From: Chelydra serpentina
Taxonomy: Eukaryota; Chordata; Testudines; Chelydridae
Length of the DNA: 64,000 nucleotides
Assembly: GCA_037349315.1 (NCBI GenBank)
Contig: JBAIAC010000130.1
Span: 62,001 to 126,000 of the forward strand
Direction: 5' to 3'
Below the pieces are notes generated by a model. That model was not told where the DNA came from. It saw nothing but the letters and a program-made list of their open reading frames with translations, and searched no databases. The stretch's first letter is position 1, and the number at the start of each line of letters is the position of its first letter. A program made the translations under genes and the position numbers. This document shows, piece by piece, positions 1 through 12,604 of the stretch.

Positions 1-339
1 AGCCAGAAGAGGGGTTGGGAGACGTGACACCTTTGCCTGGAAAAATGGACAAAGCCTAGAAAAGAAGCCGGGGGAGGGGAAAAGAGCCTGCTCAAGGGTT
101 TGGTCTGGTTGGTTAAAGTTTAAAGCTGGGTGGTAAAACGCAGGGAGCCCCAAGGCTGGGGTCTAAGCTCCCTGGCCCCAAAAGGGCCCGACTAAGGCGT
201 CCTGTTTGTACCCACAAGCTCTGTTTGAACTGTGTTCCTGGCGTCCTTAATAAACCTTCTGTTCTGCTGGCTGGCCAAGTGTCACAGTAAATCCCACGAA
301 AAGGGGTACAGGGCTCTAACTCCCCAACACTCCATGACA
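1..339 (+). mobile_element. Solo LTR, 3' part (cut by window edge)
   Basis: This is the 3' part of an LTR family also present complete at 10031-10529 and 34071-34626. It has a polyadenylation signal (AATAAA near 249) and ends in the family terminus CTCCATGACA, close to the CTCCGTGACA of the second copy. The 5' end lies outside the window, so neither the TG start nor the target duplication can be checked. No internal retroviral gene is adjacent. The family call follows from similarity to the two complete copies. Confidence 0.7.
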
Positions 340-371
340 GTGCCCCCTTCATATCTCACAGCAGCCGTGGT

Positions 372-547
372 GGGGAGGGATAGCTCAGTGGTTTGAGCAC
401 TGGCCTGCTAAACCCAGGGTTGTGAATTCAATCCTTGAGGGGGCCATTTAGGGATCTGGGGCAAAAATTGGGGATTGGTCCTGCTTTGAGCAGGGGGTTG
501 GACTAGATGACCTTCTAAGGTCCCTTCCAACCCTGATATTCTATGAT
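372..547 (+). mobile_element. tRNA-derived SINE (Cry I type), full length
   Basis: The head is tRNA-like with a clear A box (TAGCTCAGTGG) and a B-box-like GTGAATTCAATCC. A central part around GGGGCAAAAATTGGGG follows. The tail GGACTAGATGACCTTCTAAG and TATTCTATGATT matches the end of CR1 LINEs. This head-plus-CR1-tail plan is that of the turtle Cry I SINE family, moved by a CR1 reverse transcriptase. A near-identical copy is at 8174-8350, a more diverged one at 57305-57484, and a head-only fragment at 22923-23007. Confidence 0.85.
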
Positions 548-643
548 TAGGCTCCAGCACTGGGCGTCTGGTCAGTTTTCTTAGGCCCATGTTGGTGGGT
601 TATTTCATGTTTCACAAATCAGAGCATTTCTACCTCGGAATCT

Positions 644-2175
644 CATGGGTCTGGTCCTAGAATCTAGGCCGCTTATTAAACATCTCCCAGCAGGTTTGCC
701 GCATCCTGTCCCCCTCCCTTTCTCCACCCTGTGCATTTCCTGCCCCGCGCCAACCTCCAAACCAGACTGTGCAAACCTTCCCATCTCCGGTGTATGTGCT
801 GTCCCTCTTCCTCCCGCAGGAACCCAGCAGCAACCGCGCCCCCCCCCCCCCCCCGATTATATCTACCTGAGCTGGTTCCTCTGCAGCCATTTCCCTTCCG
901 TGTCCCATGGGAGGACGGGATGAACTGGAGCAAAACAGGGACGTCATTCTGCAGCCTGGGTGGGTGAGAAGGGTAATTGTGGGGGTTTCAGAACAGACTT
1001 TAGTTTATTTCACAGCATGATTCCCCCAGACCCTTTCCCTGGAGACAGACATTCTAGATTCTGTGATGCTGGGAAAATGCTTCATCTCTTTATTACAGTG
1101 TAGACCTGGCTCCTCCTGCCAGGCTAAGCCAACAGAGAGATGTCCAACCTCCCTTCTCCCTCCCCCCACCCTGTAACAAAGTGTCTGAACACAAGGCTAG
1201 AAAAGAGCAGAACCAAAGGAGTCACTGTGGGGGATTCCCTCGGACACTGACCCCACGGCAGCCACACCCGGCAGGAGGAACATGGAGTCAGGAACTGGCT
1301 TTTCCTCTGTCTGATCCTTTTCTTGTTCACTGGAAAGTGATTCTGCCCAGGGATGCTGCAATACATGTGTCTGCTGGATTAGAGAGCTGGAAATCTCTCT
1401 CCCCCTCATTTCTACCACTGCCCCTTTCAGTCTCCCCTTCCCCTGTCCTCTCTCCCTGCCCCTCTCCGGCTGGGAAAGTCCCATTCCTGGGTTCTTTGCT
1501 CTCCCATCGATGGATTTTCTCCTGGCAATTGCTAATGGGAGGAGAAATGAGGAGGGGCTGTTTGTGCAGAGTCACTTGCTTGCCAGTCCCCAGCACTTTC
1601 CCTGAGGTCTTTCAGTTACCTGCAGTCTGTGGCTCAGAATTTAGTGAACAGGGCCCAGGGCTGCCCTAGGGGGCTAGTACCAGCTGGAGAAAGTCATCAC
1701 CTGGGCTGGGCAGAGAAGAAGCTTCAATTAAGGTCACTTCCGAGCACAGAACCCCGACCGGGTCACAATGGAGGCTGCAGCGTCTGACCCAGGAAGCTGA
1801 ACCCCAATATCCTGAGCAGAGAGGGACAGGGCGTTGGAACAGCCTTCCCTCCTTGAGCTCTCTGGGGAGAGCAGCTAATGAGAGCCCCTCCTCACAGGGG
1901 GAATTGCTGATCTCATTTGCCCCACTGTCCACCTGGAGTCACTCCTCGTCTTTCCATGCAGTGACTCTGGATAAACAATGGTCTCAGTGAAACCAGATTT
2001 CAGAAAGAATGAGTCCAGAGTGCTGTGGAAGAGACCATTGTGTGGCAATGCTAACCCCCTTCCCCCCTCCCGCACCCCCAGATCGAGAACAAGGACTGGG
2101 GGCACGAATTTTCCCAACGGAACCGGAACTTCCTGCAGTTTTCAAAAGAGAAGAAAAGCAAAATCTGCGATTTCA
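644..2175 (-). repeat. Segmental duplication, inverted copy of the zinc-finger 5' region
   Basis: Read on the minus strand, this stretch aligns with 46072-47524 on the plus strand, including upstream sequence, a leader region and the first coding exon of a KRAB zinc-finger gene. The left end (644-720) continues into sequence matching 47733-47830, so homology crosses a transposon insertion site. Here there is no transposon between the two parts, whereas 47529-47732 holds one, so this copy shows the unfilled site. A run of 18 C at 837-854 lies beside the exon donor. The inversion separates exon 1 from the KRAB exons at 7.6-11.1 kb. Confidence 0.8.
867..890 (-). pseudogene. First coding exon of KRAB zinc-finger gene copy 1 (MAAEEPAQ), displaced
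   Basis: On the minus strand ATG opens an eight-residue frame, MAAEEPAQ, followed directly by a GTAGAT splice donor. This is the usual start of many sauropsid KRAB zinc-finger proteins. It ends in phase 0, matching the KRAB-A exon, which begins with codons for GPVTF. The paralogue at 47399-47422 reads MAAEEPVQ on the plus strand, upstream of and collinear with its KRAB exon. Here the exon points away from the KRAB exons of copy 1, so it cannot be spliced to them without reversing the inversion. Confidence 0.6.
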
Positions 2176-3650
2176 CACGAAGAGTGTTTGGTAAGTAGAT
2201 AGAAAGTTATCACAGTGACTGGAGGTGGCCGGGGAATGCCGGGCAGTGCTTGGAGCCAGGACATTGGCACACGTAGATCAGAGAGAAGGACCATGGTTAG
2301 TAGCACTCCCCATAGCCCCCAGCCAGGGTCCACCAGATAATCCCTGGGACTCGGCCCCCAGAATCCCTGGCCAGGAACCCCAGATACCCCTCAAAGCCCC
2401 ACCGGCCCGGGAATCCCCACCAGACCATCACTGCCAGGTTGGGAATCCCAAAGGGTTCCCCCCAAGAAGAGCCCCCAGCAGCTAGGGACACCCCCCCAAC
2501 AGACCGCCCCCTGGGAACTCAGTCCCTCATTGCCTACCTGGTATTCTCCCACTGCCTTCCTAGGCCCTCCGCCTGCCCTCCAGTAGGATCTGCACTGCCA
2601 TTTGCCTGGGATCCCCTGATGCTTTACAGTGGGACCCCTCACGCTGCTTGCCCGGCATCCCCTGACCTAGCGCCAGAGATCCACCCCCCGCCCCGCTCTG
2701 TGCACTGGGCATGGCAACGATCCCAGGAGCCAGCGGGGGAAGCCCAAACAGAGCCCTTGGAACAGCACCGGGCACCCTCCAGCGCCCTGTCCCGGCACCC
2801 CAAGAGATGTGCACCCCGCTGTTCTGCAGCCACCAGGCCCCCAGCGATACCCACCTCCAGGCCCCATCGCCTCAGGGCTGGGCACATCAGAACCATCCCC
2901 CGAAACCCCAAACCTCCAGAGCCACCAACCTGACTAGGGTGCCCCCTGCCCAGTCACCCACACACCTCCCCCCACCACAATGCCCCTTCAGCGCCAGCTG
3001 CAATCTCCCCACACAGGCGACACCCCTTGCCCCCAGCAACAGTGTTACCCCACAGTGTGTGATAAGTGGGTTACCAGTTATCACCGCCCCCTGCTGGCCT
3101 GACACAGGCAGAGGGAGCCCTGGGGGACGCTTCTTTAAACAGGAGAATGGAAAGGCCTGGAGGCCCAAAACAGGTAAGAAATGTCCATGGCCTGTCACTA
3201 GCAAATAACGGCCACCATGGATCCACCCCAGAGGTGGCTGCATCTTAGCACTGCGGGAAGCAACCCCTCATGGAGGCCATTTGTCATGGGGTTTGCGATA
3301 CTTCTGGACCCACGCTGCCCTCAGAATGACCTCCTCATCCTGTGCCAGACGGAGAAAAGAAAAAGGTCCAGCCAACTCTCCTGTTACCAGGTGTGGGCCA
3401 TTTATCCCCTAACAGGGGGTGGCCTCTGGGTTTGATGTGTATTAAATAGGTGGCTGGTCTCTTTCATTGGCAAACAGTTTAACAGAGAGAAAGGGGGGGG
3501 GGGGAGAAATGATTCTGAGAGGAGAAAGATGATCACTGCAAAATTTAACCCCCTGCAACATCCAAGATGGAGAATGACTCAGAGCAACAGGTTCCCTCCA
3601 AGGAAGGAGAATTTGCTGGGATTTAGAAACATGGGGAACAGCCCCAAACA
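2176..3650. other. No gene recognised
   Basis: C-rich, moderately repetitive DNA at 2220-3120 gives several short open frames on both strands, none with a recognisable domain or splice-flanked structure. The remainder to 3650 shows no RNA gene or transposon terminus that I can identify. Confidence 0.5.
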
Positions 3651-3654
3651 CAAA

Positions 3655-4080
3655 AGGATTTGTAATTGACATTTGATAATGAGGTTGAAAGAAAGAAATC
3701 CTGAGATTTGAGATCAATGTTCAGAAATTAAAGAGAAAGGGTGGAAATCTGAGGGATTTTGTATCCATTTTTGCAAATTATAGACAGGAAAGTGGAAAAT
3801 CAGAGGGATTATATATCAGTGGTTGATAGGAGGTAAAATCTGAGTGTTTCACATCAATATTTGATACATGAAGAGAGAGGAAATGGGCAACATTTTATAT
3901 CCATATTTATATTTAAGAATCTGAGAAAAGGTGTAAATCTGATTGTTTTAGTATTTTATAAGGAGAGCGACAGGGGAAAATCTCAGGGCATATTCACTTA
4001 GAAATAGACAAGTAGAGAGAAGTGGGGCAAGTATTTAGGGTATTTTATACCAATCTTTGAGATTTGCAGAGAATGTGTCA
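3655..4080. repeat. Diverged AT-rich tandem repeat, unit about 50 bp
   Basis: About eight degenerate units follow one another. Each has a start like CTGAGGGATTTT, a middle like TATATCAATATTTGATA and an end like AGAGAGAAAGTGGAAAAT. Unit length varies from about 40 to 55 bp and the copies differ at many positions, so this is an old array. It lies in the AT-rich gap between the inverted zinc-finger segment and the GC-rich stretch at 4.2 kb. Confidence 0.5.
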
Positions 4081-4194
4081 CAAATTACATATCTGATCAC
4101 ATGAGAGAAACACCAAGATCTGGGGGGATTTCCTGTTGCTATTAAATAACTAGAGGGAAGGGGGGGGCTGTGACTGGATTTTACAGGACTGTCC

Positions 4195-4715
4195 AACACA
4201 TGAACACAAAGTGCCCCCCCCCCCAGTCACAGGACAGCGGGGAGCCCTTTGGGGAGCTGCTCTCAGAGGGCGGGGGGGGGGGGCGGGAGGGACCCTGGCC
4301 CAGGGGAGGGGGCAGCAGTGGGGGATGGGCTGGTGGGGCAGTTTGGGGGCAGCAGGTGGGCTGGGGACACCGGGGTCCGGGCAGTGCCCATGGGGGGCAC
4401 GTGCTCCCCCCGTCCCCGCCCGGGCAGAGACCGGGCCCCTCGGCCCAGCCCCAGCCCGGGGCAGCAACTTCCCCCCCCCGGACAAGGGCGGGAAACCCCC
4501 CCCCCCGGGGAGATGGGAAATGGCCATGGGGGGTCGGCCCCAGTCTCCCCGGTTCCCGGGGGGGCGGAGAGTCACTTTCCCGCCCCCCCCCCCCCGGGTC
4601 TGTCACTCCCCGGCCGGGCACGGAGGGGTTAATGACGGGCCCCGCCCAGACCCCGGGCTCCCGGCTCCCAATGGAGCCAGCAGCAGAAGTGACGTTGGGC
4701 GGGGGGGGGTGGGGC
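4195..4715. other. GC-rich, CpG-containing stretch with long G and C homopolymers
   Basis: Base composition changes abruptly from the AT-rich tandem repeat to G- and C-runs of 7 to 13 bases, with many CpG dinucleotides. Frames are open on both strands but are low-complexity Pro/Gly-rich, with no domain. It could be a small CpG island or simply unstable GC-rich DNA. No TATA box, exon or conserved motif supports a promoter. Confidence 0.35.
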
Positions 4716-4739
4716 TGCTGAAACCCTCTCTTGCCTGTT

Positions 4740-5223
4740 CTTTTTTTATTTTATTCGGTAATTCACTTTATTCTGTCGGTTACTGCTTAAAATCACTTAA
4801 ATCCTATTTTCTGTACTTATTAAAATCACTTTTTACTTATTAAGTTTCCTGGAGTTGAGTTGTTACCTGGGGGAACGCAAACAGCTGTGCATAACTTTCT
4901 ATCTTTGTAATAGAAAGCGAACTATTTATGAGTTTACCCTGTATAAGCTTTATACAGGGTAAAACGGATTTATTAAGGGTTTGAGCCTCCTTGGAGTTGA
5001 GCAGCTGGGTGTCAAAGGCAAGAGCGCTTCCAGGGGCCTTACAGTGGTGAGTGGACTTGGTTCGGACCTGGGTCTGTGTTTGCAGCAGATCAGTGGAATC
5101 TGGCTCAAAACAGACAGGATTCGGGAGTCCCAAGCTGGAAAAGGCCTGGAAGCAGGGGCAGAAGCAGCCTTGGCACACCAGGTGGCAGCACCAAGCAGGT
5201 CTCTGTGGCCCCAACCTGTCACA
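4740..5223 (+). mobile_element. LTR-like fragment
   Basis: The segment ends in CAACCTGTCACA, directly abutting the interior of a MITE whose left part is missing. The body (CCTGGGTCTGTGTTTGCAGC, then GGAGTCCCAAGC) resembles 3' portions of turtle retrovirus-type LTRs as I remember them. The 5' boundary is uncertain and no target duplication is visible. The paralogous MITE at 47607-47732 is uninterrupted, so this element or a linked rearrangement arrived in copy 1 only. Confidence 0.4.
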
Positions 5224-5301
5224 GGGGTAATAGGAGCCTATATAAGAAAAAGACCCCAAAATCAGGACTGTCCCTATAAAATCGGGACATCTGGTCACCC
5301 T
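5224..5301 (-). mobile_element. Truncated MITE (GGGTGACCAGA family)
   Basis: This is the right-hand part of a short non-autonomous DNA transposon. It reads AATCAGGACTGTCCC, then CGGGACATCTGGTCACCC, and is followed by TA. It matches the right half of 47607-47732 and the reverse complement of 26047-26167. The left terminal repeat is missing because LTR-like sequence abuts at 5223. Confidence 0.7.
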
Positions 5302-6755
5302 AGTTGGGGCGGGACAGGAAATTCACAGGATGGAGACTGGGAGGAGGCCTGGGTGGGGCAAACCTGCTGGGAGATGTTTAATAAGTGGCCTAGATTCTAG
5401 CAACGGACCCATGAGGTTGGAAGGTGGAAATGCCCTAATTTGTGGAACAGGAAACAACCCACCTAGGTGGGGCTGGGAAAATGGAGCAGATCCCAGTGCT
5501 GGAGCCTGACTTGAGTAACCAGCGGCTGCTCTGAGATCTGGATCTAGGGGGGCACCCACCAATGAGGCTTAAGGAGGGTTCTTAAGCTTTTTCTGTCTGA
5601 GCCCCCTCAACACGCTATAACCCCCCCATGGCCCTGCATCGCCATGTTTCTCTGCATATAAAAGCCAGGGCTGGCATTAGGGGGTGGTAACCAGGGCAAG
5701 TGCCTGGGGCCCAATGTGACAGGCCCCCCCACAAAGGTAATTGCTCATACTTCGGCTTCAGCCCCTGGGGGCAGGGCTCAGGGCCCAGCCTTCAGCCCCA
5801 TGCAGGGAGGTTTCATCTTTCTGCCTCAGGCCCAAGCGAGTCTAACACTGGCCCTGCTTGGAGGACCCCCTGAAACCTGCTTACAGCTCCCCAGAGGTCC
5901 AGGGACTCCTGTCTTAGGGGATATGCCCCTCCCGCCGTATCCAGCTCCAGGGCTGGCCTTGGAGAAAATGGCACCCTGGGCAAAATTATATTTTGGTGCC
6001 CCCCCCCCATCACCCCTGGCCCTCATGAGCTCCCCACTATCCCCTCCATGCCCCGATGCCTCCCTCCGGTGCTTACTTTGTATTGAAAGAGCGGCCGGAG
6101 CTCAGCCCCAGCACAGATTAAGCCCTGGCAGGGCGGCCTGATAGCAGTGGCTGCTGACCAAGTGCCCAGCTCTGAAGGCAAAGCCACCGCCAGCAGCAGC
6201 GCAGAGGTAAGGGTGGCCTGGTATGTGGTGTACTGTGCAGCCTTTTCTTTTATTTAAAGTGCATGTTGTAATGTGGTGTTACACCGCCCTGGGTCCGCCT
6301 CTGCTGGCTACAGTTCCAAACTTAACAGAGTGAAAGTCACCTCGGCTACTCGCTTCACATGTATAGTCCAGGAACACACAGAGACCAAGGGCAGTGACCA
6401 CACAGACATTCACACGTACAAGGTCTAGTCTGTTTGACCCATTTTATGAAAGTTACAATTAAAGTTCTGAATCCCCAAGCATAGAGAAATTCTGTAAAGC
6501 CCTATGCAAAAGTTACAAATCTAGTTCTACTCCCATCCTTAACAATACTGGTAGGGTCTGATGAGTCTCTCATGGCTTGATCATCAGTAGAGGGATGATT
6601 CCTGCTGGAGTATTCCATAGAGAGCTTAATTTTCCCGCTCTGGGCACCCCCTTTTTAGAATGTGGTTCTGATTAGACCTCATTAGCATTGACGCACATTT
6701 GGAAACAGAGGTTCCTTTACAGAATGTTTTAAATGTAAAATGAATCTTCCAGCTA
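5302..6755 (+). repeat. Segmental duplication block 1, copy 1 (partner 47733-49182)
   Basis: Sequence matches 47733-49182 in the same orientation with an almost constant offset near 42,430 bp and only scattered substitutions and short indels. It carries two old dispersed repeats starting CAGGGCTGGC (about 5667 and 5952) in both copies. Homology stops near 6755, where the copies diverge around a CTAATT sequence. No exon is recognised in this block, which corresponds to the intron between exon 1 and KRAB-A. Confidence 0.8.
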
Positions 6756-7162
6756 ATTAGACCGGAAGTCCCAAGAAGTAATAACAATAATTGAAGTGTC
6801 TCTTGTGGGGTGAGTGTGTGTGTGGGGAGAGTGTGAAAGAGACGCATTGTGTGTGTGAGATACAGTGTGTGTGTGTGTGTGTGTGGCGGGGAGGAGTGTG
6901 AGACACAGCACACTGTCACTTTACGCACAGCAGCACTCACTAGTCTGAAGGCTCGTTCAGACAGCAGCAGCGGCCAGCAGCTCCCACTCCTGACCCAGAG
7001 GCAGCAGCGCAGACTCTTGTCCCCCCACCCCTCAGCTCAGCAGAGACTGGGTACAGGGGCAGGAGGATGGGCCCACCCCGACATCAGCAACACCCCCTGC
7101 ACAGCACACAGGTGGCTCCTGGGAGCAGCTTGGCCAGGGGCAGCTCCCAGTGGGGGGAGGGG
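6756..7162. other. Copy-1-specific segment with (TG)n microsatellite
   Basis: This stretch replaces 49183-49391 of the paralogue. It contains an interrupted TG/GAGTG microsatellite at about 6808-6890, followed by a region rich in CAGCAG at 6960-7010. No gene is recognised. The open frame starting in the TG repeat has no domain. Confidence 0.5.
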
Positions 7163-8847
<1,685 letters not shown>

Positions 8848-10030
8848 TTGGAGGGTCTAGTGCACTCAAGGGGCACCTCCCAAGGACTGGTTAAAAGCCA
8901 GGGCATGGCACAGTTCCTATGGATCCATGACTGTGTCCGTGTGCCTTATGGGGAAAAGATATAAAACAAGAAAAACATCTAAATGCGTATTTACCATCAG
9001 TCCCCTCATCAGTCCGCTTGGGAAACCCTGATCGTTTCCAAAGTGTATTAAAACCTTCCTTAAAAGCTTACATCTTGGTTATCAGGTCATGACAGTTTGT
9101 AGCCCCAAAAGACCCCTCTCAGTCAGCTCAAACTCAGGTGTTTCTCCCCAAGAAGTCTGTCTGTCTTCAGTCTCCCAAAAGAGGTAAAATCAGTCACTGC
9201 CCCTTTCTGCGTGGGACAAAGCTTCAAAAGCTGGAGATCTGCATAACCGGCCTTGAGATCTGGCATTCGTTACCCCTTAGTGACACCAGATTGCACAGGA
9301 AACCCATCCCTCAGCCTTGCCCGGTATCATCTGGCCCATCTCAGCTTCATAGTCTGTGGAGTATTCATGCTCTCAAGGGCTGGCTCAAAGATACCGATAA
9401 CAGTCAGAACTAGGGCCAGTGTTTGCTGGCAATGAAAACAGAGTAATTGACAAACATGAGCAATATATAATCCTTTACAGCCTGAAAGTGCATTGGGGGG
9501 AGGGGACAGGAGCCAGCCGTGTGGGGGAGGTAGGGCCCAGACACTGGGCATTGAGAGCCTAGAGCCGGCTGTGTGCTGGGGAGACGGGGCATGAACCCGC
9601 TGTGTGCAGGGGAGATGAGCAAGGGAGAGGGGCTGTGGACGCAGCCGAGAGCAGCTGCGAGCGCCGTCTGCTCTGCAGCATGATGTGGGAGCCTGGCGTC
9701 CCCCTTTCAAGGTTCCCCTGGGCAGAGTTCCCCTACCTGCCCAGGGGAAGCTGCACAGTGGTTTTGCTGAACCCAGACTTGCATGAGGAGGGAAGAAATT
9801 AGCAGCAAGTCTCAACCGCAGCCAGTCCCAGCCTCTGCCCTGTGCCCTGGGGAGGAGTCAGGTGTCCCCAGGCAGAAATCTCGGGGTGGCGTGACCCTGT
9901 GTGCCCTGCCCACACATCACCTCTGCCCCGCACCCTGGGGATGAGTCGGGTGTCTCTGGGCAGAAATCTGGGGGGTTGTGACCCTACATGCCCCACCCAC
10001 CCTCTGTTCAGCAATTCCGGATATGAAGGG
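8848..10030 (+). repeat. Segmental duplication block 3, copy 1 (partner 50334-51530)
   Basis: Direct match to 50334-51530. At its right end the sequence ATATGAAGGG is interrupted by a solo LTR in this copy, and resumes at 10530. Intronic in the zinc-finger gene model between KRAB-A and KRAB-B. No exon is seen. Confidence 0.8.
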
Positions 10031-10529
10031 TGTGACGGAGTAGAGAGTGAGGTGGATTCAACCTGGGAGGTTTGTGGGGGAGGTTCCCTGGGACCTGCGG
10101 CATTGCATTAGGAAAGGGAGACTTTACCTGGGGCTGTAACATGAGCCAGGACGGGGGTTGGGAGGTGACACCTTTGGCTGGGAGAATGGACAAAAGGCGA
10201 GAGGAGGAGCCCCGGGGGGAGGGGAAGAGCCTCCTGGAGCTTTTGTCTGTGTGTTTTCAGTTTGGAGCTGGCTTGGGAAGAGGAGGGGAGGGGGGCAGAC
10301 AGGGTCTGGCCTCCCTGCCCCATTTGGAGCTGTGGGGCGAAATGCAGGGAGCCCCCAGGCCCTGCCCCCCGGATGGACCCGACTGAGGGGTCCTGGATGT
10401 ACTGACAAGCTCTGGTTGGACTGTGTTCCTGGCATCTCTAATAAACCTTCTGTTCTACTGGCTGGCTGAGACTCCCAGTCAATCCGGGGAAGAGGGGTGC
10501 AGGGCCGGACTCCCCTATACTCCGTGACA
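10031..10529 (+). mobile_element. Solo LTR with 5-bp target duplication and empty site in paralogue
   Basis: The element begins TGTGACGGAGTA and ends TACTCCGTGACA, giving TG...CA termini with an imperfect terminal inverted repeat. It carries an AATAAA signal near 10439. It is flanked by AAGGG at 10026-10030 and 10530-10534. The paralogue at 51521-51535 reads straight through a single AAGGG. These are the marks of an LTR retrotransposon integrated after the duplication and later reduced to one LTR. It belongs to the same family as 1-339 and 34071-34626. Confidence 0.88.
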
Positions 10530-10534
10530 AAGGG

Positions 10535-11062
10535 TGATTCCAGAAATGAAGAGTAATTCCAGTAAAAAAATGCAGTAAAAGCGGCAATTTCCAGAAAACA
10601 CTGGCCCTAGTCATAACATTAAATACAATAGTTTCAAGAGATATGCCTGTGTTCATCAGATCTGTCACTCTGCCTTCAAATGGTTCACTCTGCTGGTGGG
10701 TTCTACCCCTTCCCCCATTCTGTGTCTGTCTTGTCTATTTAGATTGTAAATTCTTCAGGGCATGGGCCTTCTACTATTCTGGGTTTGTACCTTGCCTAGC
10801 ACAATGGGGACCCACTTCTTACTTGGTCCTTAGGCAAAAAGGTAATGAATATGATTTATAATAATAACAACTCTCCTGCCACTTTAAGTCAAGGAAGATG
10901 GCCTTGGGATATTACTACTTAAAAATGAGCAGGGGTTAAAACCATGGAATATTCCTTGTGACAAGTATCCCACAAATTACACTGACCTCCCTTGTTTTCT
11001 TTGCCTTGAGCAGGGTTTCCAGTTTCCAAACCTGATGTGATCTCGCAGCTGGAATGAGGGGA
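10535..11062 (+). repeat. Segmental duplication block 3 continued, copy 1 (partner 51531-52053)
   Basis: Direct continuation of the block on the far side of the LTR. It includes a conserved region with TGTGTCTGTCTTGTC and the first 44 bp of the KRAB-B exon. Homology to copy 2 ends inside the exon, where copy 2 jumps to sequence matching 13022 onward. Confidence 0.8.
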
Positions 11063-11127
11063 AGAGCCGTGGGTCCCAGACCTCCAGGGCTCTGAGAAAG
11101 AAGTGCTCCCGAGAGCTGCCTGCACAG
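11014..11127 (+). pseudogene. KRAB-B exon with in-frame TGA, zinc-finger gene copy 1
   Basis: The acceptor CCTTGAGCAG and the donor GTAGGG bound a 114-bp exon. In phase with the KRAB-A exon it reads GFPVSKPDVISQLE, then TGA at 11055-11057, then [20 protein letters not shown] and ACT. The GFPVSKPDVISQLE...GEEPW pattern is typical of the KRAB-B plus linker exon of zinc-finger proteins. The stop falls where many relatives have Arg, consistent with a CGA to TGA change. The same TGA is present in copy 2 (52046-52048), so the gene was probably dead before duplicating. Confidence 0.82.
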
Positions 11128-11535
11128 GTAGGGAATTGGTTAAACTGACTCAAAAACTGTCCATGAATACAGGAAACATTTGGGATGCCCTACAAAGACC
11201 TTGTGAGCTCTCCAAGTTCAGGATTGTTCCCTGCAGATGTGGGATCGTTAGGCAGATGTCACTCATGCTTCCCACCTATCCTGACTGACAACTGACAGCA
11301 GGTCCTGCCCCAATCTCACTGTCCCCTGAGATTTCTGGTGAGATTCGGACCCAGAACTGATCCCCAGAGGAGAGAAAGGAAGGGACGTTTTAGGGAAAAT
11401 CAGCTCCTGATAGGTTTGATCTCTCCCGCACATATTTTGGTTTGTTCATCCCTTTTTCCATTCCTCTCTCTGAGATTTCCTTTCTCTCCGGCACAGGGAG
11501 TGACCTATGTCTGGATTCTCTCTGTCTCCCATCAG
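11128..11535. other. Intron between KRAB-B and zinc-finger exon
   Basis: This is the spacer between the KRAB-B donor (GTAGGG) and the acceptor before 11536. No repeat or RNA gene is recognised. Copy 2 lacks this region entirely. Confidence 0.5.
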
Positions 11536-12000
<465 letters not shown>

Positions 12001-12002
12001 GT

Positions 12003-12604
12003 CAGTGGTCCCCAACGCGGTGCCCATGGGTGCCAGGGCACCTGCCGGGGCATTTCTGTGTGCCCGCTGTCAGGGCCGGCACCAAGGAACGAAGAGGAGA
12101 GGAGCGCAGGGGAGGGGATTGGCGCAGGGGCACTGGGTTGCCTCAGGTGGCTCCGGGTCAGTGGCGCAGCGGGGGTTCAAGGATCGGCTTCCTGCCTGTC
12201 CTGGCACTGTGGTCCATCCTGCGCCCCAGAAGTGGCCAGCAGCAGCCCGGTTCCTAGGCGGAGGCACGCAAGTGGCTCCACGCAGCTCTTGCCCACAGGC
12301 AAATCCCACCCCAGCTCGGATTGGCTGGGAACTGGCCAATGGGAGTGCGGTGCCGGCGCTTGTGGTGGGGACAGCGCACAGAGCCCCCTGGCCCCTCCGC
12401 CTAGGAGCCGGACTGCTGCTGGCCTCTTCCGGGGCGCAGAGCGATGTCAGAACAGATCGGGACTAGCCTGCCTTAGCCGGACAGCACCACTGATGGGAGT
12501 TTTAACAGCCTGGTCAATGGTGCTGACCAGAGCCGCCGTGAACCAATGCCTGAAATTCCACAGAGCAGTGCTGGGTCTCAACCCGCAATTTTAAAATCAC
12601 TGCC
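12003..12604. mobile_element. Possible hAT-type element starting CAGTGGTCCCCAAC
   Basis: Where zinc-finger similarity ends, the sequence begins CAGTGGTCCCCAAC, a start seen in many vertebrate hAT elements, and becomes GC-rich. The right end near 12599 (AAAATCACTG) does not give a matching inverted repeat and the flanks give no good 8-bp duplication. The boundary at 12604 is set by the start of homology with 25.3-26.3 kb. The element may be truncated or composite. Confidence 0.35.

Noticed and set aside
12003..12604. Zinc-finger coding continuation after 12000
   Set aside because: Similarity to C2H2 fingers ends abruptly and the following sequence begins like a hAT element.
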